From contig AP031351.1 in NCBI GenBank assembly GCA_037833965.1, forward strand, positions 5,406,501-5,470,500: a DNA stretch of 64,000 nt. Reading direction: 5' to 3'. Source of the DNA: Marchantia polymorpha subsp. ruderalis (lineage: Eukaryota; Streptophyta; Marchantiopsida; Marchantiales; Marchantiaceae). A program made the position numbers and the translations under genes. Shown in pieces: positions 10,221 through 22,454 of this stretch (position 1 is its first letter; every line of letters begins with the position of its first letter). The notes below the pieces were generated by a model. The model worked only from the letters and a program-made list of their open reading frames with translations, did not search any database and was not told where the DNA came from.

Positions 10221-13200
10221 CCAAGGTAATCTGTTTGTTTGTCTGTTGCCATATATGCGCATTCTCCTCATATTTTGATTGAGAACGTAAAGGCACATTG
10301 TCTTAATAGTAAACTTGCGTGGGATTAATATAAAAGAGACCATCCCTTCATTGTTCATGAGTGCAGCATGGAGCTCGTAGTTTTAATGCTTGCTTCATTC
10401 CTAGCTTGTGTGTTCAGTCCTTTTCTCCAACCGTTGCCTGACTGTGAATCGATATATTGACTGCTCCATTTTCACCCGATTGGGTGTGTTAAGAGGGGCG
10501 ATATCCCGAATGGAGTTGATGTAAAGTTAGACAGGTGAGACAGCAGCCGCCAGGTCTTCTTGATAAACGCAGCAAACCAAATAGATATGGCTTCGGCAGA
10601 ATGACAAGGTAGAAGAGAAAAGACAGTTCGAGATAATTGAATAATCTACACTTCTGATCAGAGGAGTGATGGTCATCAAGAAATTCTGACTGATGGAGTG
10701 CGATAACATTCGTCCTGGTTCAGCGTGCACTGGCCAATGTCAGCAACGGTAAAGAGTTCTGACAATAGGATAAGGAGGATCATATCACGATTCACGTGAC
10801 TCTTGGGGCGCAAAGGGGTGGAGAACGAAGCCCCGTTCGAGGATTATTATATTGAGCCCTTAGTCTCATTATCATGTTTTACACCTTTTTCTGGTACAAG
10901 CTCATGTTTCAATAGGAAAAGTATGTATATTTGGCTTCGAGAGTAAATTTTCCAATCAAGGCCTTTGAGTGTGAACATAGCGGCTATGGGGAGTACTTTC
11001 TTATTGTTGGACCGGAATTGTAAAAAGCGAAAAGGTGAACTTGCGGATCATCTTTTCTTCTCTTTCTCTTGTTAACACTTGGTTATTGGAAGATGGTTCG
11101 TCAAGTCCAGGCATATGATCAATGTGAGGAAATATGTTAAGACTTGCCAAAAATAAACTCACCACACTCACGGTTCTTCCGGCGAGGGTTAATATCATCG
11201 CCGTTAGAACCGTGTGCGCTCTTTGGAGCCCAGACCACAGGTATCAGGAGAATTGTGCCAACGATTTGTGAAGCTCCTCGCATAGGGGCGGACACGAAGC
11301 TGCCTGGCGTCGATCCTCCGCATCCGGACTCTGCTAAGGAAGGTCCTCTGAATCTGGAATCTGGGAAAGCGTGTACTTGCCCACTCGCTTGGACCCCAGA
11401 AGCTGACATCACCAACTAACGCCCACTGGCTCTGTTGCCTCTCCAACAACCTCGAATGGTTCCTGGACAGATCAACATGCTTGCTCCACCAACTGCCGAT
11501 TACTCAAGGGGCATCCCGATCTCTCTTTCAGCTCGCTTCCCTCCCTCCATCAGCCTCGGACCAGGGGGCCTCCGTGATTCATTCACGTTATGTTTTCCGG
11601 CACATTCGCCCATCGCTCCACCACATCCACCATTTCATTCGCCAGTGTCTTTGGAGGAGACGGAAGGCAAGGGGTTGGCACGTCCTTTGGACAGGCCAAT
11701 GCACAACCATGGCTCAATGGCTCAAGTTGGTGGCGCATCCGGCCAAGTCGTCAAGCACTGTATGCACTTTTCAACATGTCCTTTCCGGTTGAACTATCCT
11801 TGTCTTGACGGTACGGAAGGCATCATTACGCTTAGACTACCGCAGGACCAACACTTGGAAAGTGAAATTCTCTCTACTTGCCCACGAGGTCCGATTGAGT
11901 CCAAATTGAGACCACGGTCGACCAAATTCAGATCGTCGATTCAATCGAGGAGGAGGAGTCAAAACAGAGGCAGCGAAGCCCGCTTGCTTTTTCGAATGGA
12001 GGCGCCAAACCGACGGAGGCGAGGCGAGGCGAGGCTATGAGAACAATGACGCTGCCAAACCTACCGCTGCAGGAATCGGGCGGACCAGAGGAGGACCGGG
12101 CCGACAGACGGACTCACTCGCTTGTCTCGTGGCCGTCCGAGGTCACCAAAGGGCTCGTCAGCCAAGATGCTTCCAACATCTGTAATTTTAGACAGCCGTC
12201 TCGTCCCACCCCTCAGGACGACACATCGGGTCGCCGCCTAGGCCCGGCAGTCTTTGAAAGACGGACCGGCAAATTTTGAGAATTTCCTCACTGACTTTTG
12301 CGGCGTTGGATATAAATTCGCAAATCTATATTTTCTCTCTATTTCAGATTAAATGAGAGTCTGAAACCAGCCGATCTTTGCGTCAGTCTTATCATAGCCC
12401 CGTAACAGACCGGCGTACCTACAAAATCTGCCTCATTCGCTTTGGCTCGAAGGTATAATACCGTATGGACATGAAAGACGATATTTTCTGATGGGGGGCA
12501 ACAAGTGTTCTAGCGAAGAAGATAAGAATACCTGTCAAGCAACCATTATATGGACCCTAATGGGTTTAGAAGATAGGCCCTGGTAGTTTCACAATGGACA
12601 ATAGGTCATATTACACATAAATTATATTTTCTATTTACATTGTAGAGTAGACGTTAAAGGATCTTTTGATGATAATTAATATTAGCTGATACCTCTTTGT
12701 GAGCATTGAAGATATATTTTTTCATCAGTGATATTACGTTTTAAGTTCATGTGCCACAAAAACACATCATCTCTATTTGATAGATGTCTTACACAATGTG
12801 CTCAATTAGCCAAAGACATGTGATTCATAATAAGCATACTCTTTCACACCAAATCCAAAAGCAAATATGACTTAATTTTACATGTCATGTCACTCATGAA
12901 ACTGCAATGTTTGATAATGTCACAAAGGACGAAAATAACCTTGAAGCATAAGAAAAGGCAGCATGCACTTCCACGTACATAAAAATGTGTGTCATTAAAA
13001 CTCCTCCTTCAGCCTTCACATGAAAAATGGATTCGTTTTGTTATATGACTTGGTATCCTTGTCCAAGAGTTTGGTGTATATATATATATCACACGACAAG
13101 CGCATGATCCTGAACGAGGCGGGCGATGATAACCAGGTCGCAAGGAATCTTAATCCCGCGCCGTCGCGGAGGCGCGGAGAAGAGCCCGTGGAGGAGTTGC

Positions 13201-13585
13201 ACGACGAGCGCGACGTCAGGGAGATGGGAATGTCGTCGGGGTGCTCGAGGTCGTCGTCCGCTGTGCGTCGTTCGAAGAGCCAAGAGTGTCCTCACTCTGT
13301 CCAGGGCGCGCTCTCGGGCTGCCTCTCGCTCGTCGGGAGCTCAGGCTGGCAGCTCTGCGCTCGTCGCCCGCCGTGTCGCCCGTCGTCATCCCCGACGCCG
13401 CCCGCCCTTGATCTCCTCAATCCTCCCCCATCTGCGCTCGGGCTCTGACGCTGCAGGCGCTGCGGTTTTAAGTTTCTTCGGCACCCGCAGCTGCGAGTCA
13501 ATTTCTCTTGGGGAGGCACGAGGCGGAAATCAGGGGCGACCGTAAACGTCATTTCTTCTCGAGGAGCAGACGAGAAATCGTTGCA
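10221..13585. other. Intergenic DNA and 5' leader of the enolase gene
   Basis: No gene is supported. 11140-12280 is GC-rich, with overlapping open frames in several phases, the longest 201 codons at 11435-12040. They lack domains and look fortuitous. A short GGCGA pentanucleotide run sits at about 12013-12036. 12300-13010 is AT-rich. A TA dinucleotide run is at 13078-13088, and the GC-rich stretch 13100-13585 is the probable promoter and leader of the enolase gene. Confidence 0.45.
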
Positions 13586-16500
13586 ATGGCGGCATTGGCA
13601 TCTTCGGTGTCGTCGTTCGTCGGGGCATCTGTGGCATTGGGCGTGAGATCGACTACCGAGCGAGCCTTCAGTAGTCGGAGGAGCGTGAAGGTAGTTGCAG
13701 TCGCCACGCAACAGCAGGCTGCCGTGAAGCAGGAGACGAAAATCAAGTCCATCAAGGCGAGACAAATTATTGACAGCCGCGGCAATCCCACCGTCGAGGT
13801 CGATCTGGTTACTGATCAGTTGTATCGATCAGCCGTGCCCAGCGGAGCGAGCACTGGAATCTATGAGGCTCTTGAGTTGCGCGACGATGACAAGAAGGTA
13901 TTCGGAGGAAAGGGAGTTTTGAAGGCTGTTGAGAACATCAACAATGTGCTTGCGCCCAAGTTGATTGGTCTGGACTCAAGGTACTTGTTCAATGAAAGGG
14001 CGAGAGAGACTGTGTGCGGCTGTCACTTCTGCGCAGCCCTTGAAATGATTCTCGATAGAAAAGTATATTTTTCGGGAAGAAGCCTTTGGTCTCCATTCTC
14101 TTTTGCATTTTTCCCCGATATTCCAAGGAGAAACGAGGAGTCTTGAGATTGCTCTGTTTACAAGGATTTTTTTTCCACGTACCTTTCTGTATCGCCCATT
14201 GCTGGTGGATCTTGAGTGCTTGTCTTTCTGCCCTTTGATGTTCGACTGCTACCTCTGACCTCCTTGTGTACCTTCCGATGGTCATCATAGTGCACTCATA
14301 CTTTCATAGTCGTCCCGCTGTCTTATGGTACAGAAAGCAGTCCGTGTTTTTTAAACGAGACTTACAGGTCCTGTCGTGTGCTTTCTGTGATTCACATTCG
14401 TTTCGACTTCAGCGTCACCGGCTCACTCTACTCTCAGTCTCTTTCTTTATTGTACTGCGTGGTACAAAATAGCTACAGCGTGGTTCCAGGCCTGGTCATG
14501 CTCGGACGTTAACTCGTGGAGTGAAGACTGTTTGCCTTCATCTCGTTTACAGTCTCCTCGTGCTCTGATGGACGCTGTTTCTACCAAGTTGTGCTTCGAG
14601 TTTTAGTGCCCAATTTCTCACGTATTCTCGCTGGTGATTCCCCTCAGAAACTAGTGTGATGTGGCCATGTCCCCTTCTGAGTGGTTACAACTTCAATACC
14701 AAACTGCTAACTCTGAACAATAACTGGAGCGTAGCTGGACATTTTCCTCACAGAGATTCCGTGGGTTATTGTGTTCAGAAATCAGAGGGAGATTGATGCT
14801 ATCATGTTGGAACTCGATGGCACACAGAACAAAGGCAAGTTGGGTGCCAATGCAATTTTGGGAGTGTCACTTAGCGTATGCAGAGCGGGAGCTGGAGGCC
14901 AAGGATTGCCACTGTATCGCCACATTCAGGAATTGGCAGGCACTAAAGAACTTGTCATGCCAGTTCCAGCTTTGAATGTTATCAATGGGGGTAGTCATGC
15001 TGGCAACAAATTGGCCATGCAGGAGTTCATGATTCTCCCTGTAGGCGCTTCTTCTTTTGCCGAGGCTATGCAAATGGGCTGTGAAGGTCAGTGACGCTGA
15101 TTCTAGTTTCCTTTCCTTTCCGTCAATAGTCACAGCTGCAGAGCTGCCTACTGTACCAAAATGGCGTCGGACTCATGTCAGAACTCTGAGACGATGATGT
15201 TGTAATGGATGGGCAGTGTACCAAGTCCTGAAAGGTATCATCAAGAAGAAGTACGGTCAGGATGCGTGTAATGTGGGTGACGAAGGTGGATTTGCCCCTA
15301 ACATTCAAGACAACAGGGAAGGCCTCATTCTACTGGTGGATGCTATCGAGAAGGCAGGCTACACTGGCAAGGTTTGTTTTCCTAGAATGATTTGCTTCTA
15401 TCGAAAATCTTCCGTATAAATAACTTTTTGCAGTATGTGACACTTGTCTGGCGTTTTCGGTCCTGCTAGCGCTGCATGTGTCATGGAATGACGGCACTCA
15501 TACATTTCTCTACGTCTGCTCACCCTCGGCCGAAGCATTGACTGCGATCTCTGCATTTATGATGGGAAGAAAGAAATTGCCACACTGCAGCTGCATCATC
15601 TGTACACGGATGGTCGAGTCAGTACACCTCATATGTTCTCAAATGTGACTCCGACTATTTTCTGAACAGGTGAAAATCGGTATGGACGTGGCGGCATCTG
15701 AGTTTCTCACAAAGGACGGCAAATATGACCTTGACTTTAAGGAGGAGAACAATGACGGCAAGAACATCTACACAGGAGAAGCTCTAGGTGAACTATACAA
15801 ATCCTTCGTCAGGGAATTCCCGATTGTCTCGATCGAAGACCCGTTTGACCAGGATGACTGGAGCTCGTGGGCAAACCTTCAATCGGGAATGGATGCTCAG
15901 CTCGTTGGAGACGATCTACTTGTCACTAACCCAAAGAAGATTGCCGAAGCCATCACCAAAAGAGCATGCAACGCCCTTCTTCTGAAGGTGACGACCTCTA
16001 CGGACGGTTAATCTCAGACGTTCAAAGTCAATCGAGTTTCTTGAGGAGAGTGATTGCCTGGTACTGAACAGCGTCAGCGTTGTGCAGGTTAATCAAATCG
16101 GCTCTGTTACTGAGTCCATTCAGGCTGCACTTGATTCAAAGGCTGCCGGTTGGGGCGTTATGGTCAGCCATCGCAGTGGAGAGACTGAGGACACCTTCAT
16201 AGCCGATCTCGCAGTAGGTCTGGCTAGTGGTCAGGTGGGTTTATTTCTACGCATATTTGTGATCCTATTGTGTTCGACGGACGGACAGGCTGATCAAGTT
16301 TCAAAACAAATATCCCAAGTGCACTGATTTGCTGATGTCCCCCTTGTCTTCAGATCAAGACTGGAGCTCCTTGCAGAAGCGAGCGTCTTGCAAAATACAA
16401 CCAGGTAACGTTCATTCCAACATCGTTACCTTGTCTTTTGAGAATGACTCTTGGCCATGTGAAACTTTTTAGAGTTATCGTTTCCAACCAAATATTTCCC

Positions 16501-16687
16501 TTCGTCTTGTCTGATCTCCACTTTCTATCTGTAAGAAAGTGGCTTTGTTCGTAGCTTCTGTATCAGTAAGCTTATCTACTTGTTGATGCCTTGAACTGGT
16601 TCTGTTGGGTGTTATACTCAGTTGCTTCGCATTGAAGATGAGCTCCCGGGAGTCCGCTACGCTGGTGTGAACTTCAGACGCCCTTGA
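13586..16687 (+). CDS. ENO1: Plastid enolase (phosphopyruvate hydratase)
   Basis: Enolase converts 2-phosphoglycerate to phosphoenolpyruvate, here inside the plastid, where PEP feeds the shikimate pathway and fatty acid synthesis. Seven exons (13586-13980, 14779-15086, 15217-15371, 15670-15987, 16088-16234, 16354-16404, 16622-16687) give 479 residues, close to the known plastid isoform. All introns are GT-AG. Residues 1-40 are rich in Ser, Ala, Val and Arg with no acidic residue before Glu25, typical of a transit peptide. The mature protein starts near [20 protein letters not shown]. The flexible loop [15 protein letters not shown] is at 86-100. Metal ligands are D292 (GMDVAASEF), E342 ([10 protein letters not shown]) and D367 (VGDDL). 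The catalytic Lys is K392 ([13 protein letters not shown]). H420 (SHRSGETED) and K443 (IKTGAP) are present. The C-terminus is [12 protein letters not shown]. All key residues are intact. ATG 13586 is chosen because it opens the transit peptide. Confidence 0.96.
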
Positions 16688-19582
16688 AGGGTTCAGCATA
16701 TCCACCCATCTGAATGTGGGTTTTCAGCAACCTTAGATACCAGTTGGAAGAAAGAACTGTATTTAATCATTCATAAACAGTGGACTCGGAATTAAGCCAT
16801 CGCAATGAGTAGTAGTGGAGGCAGCGTATGTATCATGAGGAGAGCCATTAATTTTGCTTAAGCCTAGGGTTCTCCACCGTTCTTTACGAGATCAATTTAT
16901 TCAATCAGCCACGAGCCAAATTAGGCTTGAAGGCGGATCAGAGTGGTATAACCGAGTAAAACGTGAGAGCTGTTATCTCGCGCCTTTTCTCTTGTCATTT
17001 CGTTTTGTTATGTTGTCACTTGCCTGAACTCGGACCATCACTCAACTTGGACCAGATCTCGAAGTTAATTTAGGCTGTGTAGAATGTCCTTGCGCCTTTC
17101 TCTGAAGTCCTATCAACCATCTTTCTTAAAGCTTGTTTCTCTTCGAAGTATCGGAACTTTTTCCGAAGAAGAACGTAAGGTATATTTCCATATATCAACC
17201 ATGAGCAAGTCAAGTTGTGATGCGAACAACGTATTGTGATGACCAGCCTGAATGACGACTCTTCACATTGAGCATTGTCATAAACGTGGGAATGGGCAGA
17301 TCGGGTACAACTTTTATAAATGGACATCACTTTCAATAGGCTATAATAAAGCAAATAACTGTATCTAATCAGAATAACCAGATTCATAGCATGTAGCCCA
17401 GTAAGCGATATCCTCAAATCCAATGGTGGGAAATGGAGGTCTGTTTGTAACTAATTACATCTGCGGCTGATCGGACATACCACCTGAAGTATCAAAGGTA
17501 AGATGTCTAGCACTGTGGTGACTTAGGAACGTTTGATGCAATTTTGTGTTGAAACTGACTGGGAGTGGAACCCTTCCGCTTTTCCTACTGTTTGGACACG
17601 CGTGGAGTAATGGTCACTACTTTGAATGTAATTGTGAAATGATACTGTAAAATATGTCATCTTTGTACAAATCACTCTATAGGCCTCCATCTACATGTAA
17701 TCGGCAACCACTAAATCTACCTGAATTTCGATCATGTCCAACCTCTAATTTTGCAACAAATCTGACACCGAGCAAACTACACTGTTGAGAAGTTTGACTA
17801 ACAATCATATTTTGTCTCATGTAAAATGATATAAATGTTCCCTAGATTAATACTGCAGCTTACGTTTCGAACGTGCGCTTACTTCCGCTTGCCTGTCAGC
17901 ATGGAAAAATCTTGTTGCTCATAGATTTTTTTGGATTGTATGTGAAATTCTAAAGATGTACATTGCATTACAGCTCTCAGTCGTAAACCAATAGATGTTA
18001 TTGAGTTATTGTGGAGATAAATGTAGATCGTAAATTCATTATTCCATTTAAGATTGGTGAGATTTATTATCTTTTAAATTTCAAACCACAAGTGATTAAA
18101 AATGAACCAAAAAAAATTTCAACTCATACTTTGATACGATTTCAACCAGTAGTCATTTGCAATAATAAACTTTTCAACTTGATTGTTGATGTGTCTTATA
18201 TATATTAATAAATTTCAAAAAATTAGAAAATTGGCTTTTTATGCAATGACTAATGCAATGTGATTTCAACTGATGACATCAATTGTTTGATACGAGATCA
18301 ATCGACTCCAAACTATATAATAAAAAATTTTATAGACTCGACAACTATAATACATAAAAAAATTTACATAAAATAATGTTTTTGAAAAAATTCTCAACTT
18401 ATGAAACTTAAAGGTGAAGCCCAAAAAATTTTGCATTTTTTTGGAATTAAGATATAGATTAAAGGACTTTCCACAGTTAACTTAAAGGTATTGCAAGGGA
18501 GAGTTGGTCGTAAGTGGCCTTTGTTTTTGTCCGACAAAACAAAGTACCCTGAAGGACATCGCCCTTCTCGATAGCCATTTGAGTTTCTCATTTAAGAAGG
18601 TTTCGCATTCCTGACTAATGGCTTTAGCATCAGTCCTTCCGCTTCGGCCTTGGGCAACTGGCCTGCTGCTTGCGGGCCTAGACGGCCTGAGGCTGACTGG
18701 GGGTTTACAAGCCCTCCAGCATTTGAATTTTTTATTTTTTTATTTTTTTAGTAGGAAAAACTTCAAATCTATAATTTTAATAATATAATAAAAAATGTAC
18801 AAAATATTCCTAATCAAAATTTTATCAATTGCACATGTTGTTCATATGTTAACATATTTTTGTCATACATTGTATATCCTCTCGTAGCCTGGTCTCATTA
18901 TACTTGGTTTCGTTAATTTTGATCTACCCGTACTTCTCCTTCTTCTCAATGTTGATACCTAACAGTAGCTTAGTGGTACCTAGTATCATCGTGTAGAAAA
19001 TAGAGCGAAGATAAGAAATGATGTTTTTTTACTGCCCTGATACCTTCTCCAACTACATCAAATCATTTACATAGGCTGCATTGTACGGTGTTACATTCTT
19101 ACTTTATATATTCAAATCTGAAGGTGCTCTCTTAAAGTTTTGCTCATTAAAAAAAACCTATTTGACTCTTAAGACCACCTTCTAGATGCTTGCGTCAGTC
19201 CATAGGATGACATTCAAACATTATACTTTTCCATCCGAAAAAAGTAACGTTAGGTAAATCCATATAAATTGACTCCTTGAATTCTCCATTTCAAAAAAAT
19301 GTTCTGCTTTCCAATCATTCTCAACTCCCAAAGCTAAGAACATCAAAATCAAGCCATACCTTGATACTAGAGCAGAAATTATGATAATCAGTACTCCGAT
19401 TTTGACAATGACCTTTGGTAACCAACCTGAACTTGTACTTTAGAAGTTTCCCTTTAACTCAACTTTTTACTTTAAAAGCCTAACTACACCCCCATTGTCT
19501 ATTTTGCATGTGGAAAATCTACCATATGCCGTGTCACATGGCATGGTTATAATAGTCACCCGCCTAAATTACCTAAATACGC
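16688..19582. other. Intergenic region, becoming AT-rich; no gene seen
   Basis: The enolase 3' UTR presumably occupies the first few hundred bases. Beyond about 17.6 kb the DNA becomes AT-rich with poly-A and poly-T runs, for example a T-rich stretch at 18726-18750. An isolated GC-richer patch at about 18600-18720 interrupts it. I see no credible coding exon or RNA gene. Confidence 0.45.
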
Positions 19583-19778
19583 TTAATTTAGTCTCTTTAA
19601 AAAAACTAATTTAGACTAATTTGGTCATTTAAACATTTTAATTTAGGCTAATTTAGGGCTCTAAAAAAATTAATTTAGACTAATTTAGTCTCTTGAAAAA
19701 ATTAATTTAGGCTATTTTGATTTCTTGAAAATTTAATTTAGACTAATTTAATTCCATAAAAAATAAAATTCGATTATT
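19583..19778. repeat. Degenerate ~32-bp tandem repeat array, about six copies
   Basis: Units of roughly 31-38 bp follow the pattern ATTTAGTCTCTTAAAAA then AATTAATTTAGACTA. Successive copies alternate TTTAGACTA and TTTAGGCTA. The array lies directly before a ~94-bp imperfect direct duplication (about 19781-19872 and 19875-19967) and the foldback described separately. A related fragment with TAATTTATAGGCTATTAG recurs near 46130-46190. Confidence 0.8.
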
Positions 19779-19868
19779 TTCAATACAAAATTTCTATTAA
19801 ATATCTGTAAACAAAAATTGTTCAGAGAAAAAAAAACATTATTTTGATTTCATGACTAACTTTAATCC

Positions 19869-20373
19869 AAAATTTTCAAAACAAAAATTTTATTAAATAT
19901 TTGTTAGTGATCAAATTGTTCTATGAATAGAAACTGTTTTGTCTGCATAATCACTTTTAATCCAAAGTTTGATAATCTTTTCTGAAACAAATCTTTTTCC
20001 CAACGCAAAATTGAGAAATCAGACTTTACTGTACTAGTTTCAAGAAAAAACATTGCAATTACATCACAATATTCCATCAAATTTGGAAATTGAGTACCAA
20101 ATGAAGACCAGCCGTCCTTGAAACTTTAACTACTGTAAAGCGAATCTATGACGCTTTGAATCACTAGCTCACATCTATGAGCATGGATTAGAGTCGGTTG
20201 GTCCTAAATCCTAAATCTTCATTTGGTACTCAATTTTGCGTTGGGAAAAAGATTTGTTTCAGAAAAGATTATCAAACTTTGGATTAAAAGGGGTTATGCA
20301 GACAAAACAGTTTCTACTCATAGAACAATTTGATCACTAACAAATATTTAATAAAAATTTTGTTTTGAAAATT
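19869..20373. repeat. Large nested inverted repeat (foldback)
   Basis: The left arm at 19869-20015 and right arm at 20229-20373 are near-perfect reverse complements of about 145 bp, separated by about 213 bp. Both contain the GCAAAATTGAG / CTCAATTTTGC core. Inside the loop is a second inverted pair of 21 bp, at 20087-20107 and 20216-20236. The structure borders the 3' side of the hAT-like pseudogene, so it may be a foldback element, a MITE, or a rearranged end of that transposon. Confidence 0.88.
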
Positions 20374-20433
20374 CCCTCTAAATCATATGACGCTCTGAAT
20401 CACTAGCTCACATCTATGAGCATGGATTAGAGT
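20147..20433. repeat. 48-bp direct repeat pair interleaved with the foldback
   Basis: Copies at 20147-20194 and 20386-20433 differ by a single base. Both contain TCACTAGCTCACATCTATGA and end GGATTAGAGT. One copy lies in the foldback loop and the other just outside the right arm. The arrangement therefore arose by duplication plus inversion rather than by one simple insertion. Confidence 0.9.
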
Positions 20434-20474
20434 TTTGTGCTCATCACCTATGATATCAGATGAATAAGAATGCT

Positions 20475-22454
20475 TCAATCGAAAAGCATGTTGCCGAATA
20501 TTTCGGATAAAATCTGCTGCAGATAGTTTGATGAGCTCATGTGGTAGCACTGGAGAAATAGAACCGAATCAATCATTGCATTGTTGTTTTGATCTTGAAA
20601 AGCACAAGTTTCACGGATCCGATGGCAGACAGTGACATAAACAAGAGCGATGTCTTGTTGAAGATCGATTAGATCGCTTTCAGTGGCTTCGTTAAGTAAG
20701 GGTTCAACACAAGAAGCCAGACCAACGAGAAATTCTTGAACACTGGATAAAGCAACAGCATAATGACCGACTATGACATGAGTCGATAGATCAACATTCT
20801 CAACTGATTCTGTGTTGAGCGGTCCAACTACTCCAACGTCGGCAATAAAAGTTGCCACAAGGTTGTCCAAAGCATTTTGCTGCTGAAGTACAAGAGTCGT
20901 TAACCCTTCAATAGTCCAAAAAGCGATAGCTGCTTGTGTGGTGAAATGATGCATAGAAAGAAGTGCAACCCATCAAAGTCGAGATGGAGCGAAAGCTAGT
21001 TGCTTTGAGTTGATATGAACAAGTAACTGAGTTCGATGGATTTTGAACCAAGTGATGACTTTTTCCGTCGAAAGCCAACGATTCACGACACGAGCGCATG
21101 TAGTTTGCATTTCCGCGATCAAATTCTGCTGTCGTGACAAGTGAGTAATGAATCCAGTCATCACTGCAAAAAATTGTTCTTTGATGACATTGTTCATCAA
21201 CTCTTCCATAACTAGATCTAGTTGATGCGTTCCGCATCAAATCCGAATTAAAGTACAATCCTTGTGCATCACGTCAGCAAGGCGAGAAACAACCCTAGTA
21301 ATCCTTCCAAGCATATTGCGGGCTCCGTCCGTCGTCAAACCAAGGAGACGATTTGTCCAATCAAGACAAAACATTATCAAAAACTTGCTCACCATTGTGA
21401 ACATAACTTCACCTGTGTGGCGATCAAACATTGGAAGTGCACAACCATGCAAGTTAACAATCGAATGATAGTCGCAAATGAAAATCCGGAAGCGTATGTC
21501 AAGAAATAAAGTGCTATGATGTATCGCCGAGTCGAGTGCTAATGAAAATGCCCACGAATGCCGAAGAAGTTTCGCAATCTTTTGCAGATTGGCAGCGCAA
21601 ATTAACCGAACAAAGTTACTGATATCGTGATGAGAACATGCACGTAAAGCATGATTGCCCAAAACATCATATGTACAACCCACAAGTTCGGATGCCATAC
21701 AAAATGATGTCCCACAAGATACGTATTGCATAGCAAGGCGAAACAACATTGTTTTCGTCTTGGGTATCGTCATTAGGTAAAAGTAATACCCATCAACGTC
21801 CTTCAATTCAATGCGATGAAACAATGATAATGCTCGTTCTTTGAACTTGGCTGCTGCTTCTCGTCGTTGGCTTAGTTGGGTATTATTTTTGCCCATACTA
21901 CCAAATAGGTGTACATCTTCTACTTCATCTTCTTCATCACTTTCTTCTGCATCTTCATGATTAAACATCATATCGCCAACAACCATATCGACAATATTTC
22001 TTTTGATTTCATATACAAGATCTCCTTCATCTTCCAAAGAAGACGGTATATGGACTTTAAGAGAATTCTTAAATGCAATTGGCCCATCATCAAAAAATGA
22101 TTTGCGATATGAAGAAGTTTCTAAGGTTTGATACACATCTCATTGTTTAGTATGTTGGATACAAAAATGATGTTCAATATTGTCATAACGAAAGGATGAT
22201 TGCCATGCTTGCACTTTTTGTTTCGCATCTGCCTTTTCTTTCCGACTAAATGTGATGCAAAAGCGACATTGCACTCCTATCACTTTTGCCGATTTGATGT
22301 CACGAGTTACAACTTTCAACTCAAATTTATCATCATTAACTTTCTCGTAAGCAGATGGACGTTTTTTTGTCATCGTAAATGTGACAAAAAATTCATGTTC
22401 TTTCCCTGTGATAGTGGTTTTCTTCACTTTACCCTGCATAATTTCAGAAAACAA
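20475..22454 (-). pseudogene. Degenerate hAT-like transposase with BED-type zinc finger
   Basis: Four open pieces on the minus strand read as one protein: 22454-22140, 22136-21237, 21209-20973 and 20954-20475. The first carries a BED-like zinc finger (VQCRFC then FRYDNIEHHFCIQH). The second has an acidic stretch and the block LHGCALPMFDRHTGEVMF followed by LLGLTTDGARNM, the style of hAT transposases. The third and fourth continue with HQLDLVMEELMNN, VVNRWLSTEKV and an alpha-helical C-terminus. Pieces are separated by in-frame TGA stops, each where Trp is expected from context (22140-22142, 21237-21239, 20973-20975). A frameshift near 20560 disrupts the end. An acceptor-like TATGCAG at the 5' edge suggests an upstream intron or exon. 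The element is inactive. The hAT assignment rests on pattern memory, not a search. Confidence 0.72.

Noticed and set aside
11435-12040. 201-codon + frame in a GC-rich patch
   Set aside because: Pro/Arg/Ser-rich with overlapping frames on both strands and a simple repeat at its end. This is typical of a GC-rich non-coding stretch, with no splice context or motif.
13020-13448. 142-codon + frame upstream of enolase
   Set aside because: It lies in the GC-rich leader with overlapping frames on both strands and no motif. The enolase start is well defined downstream.
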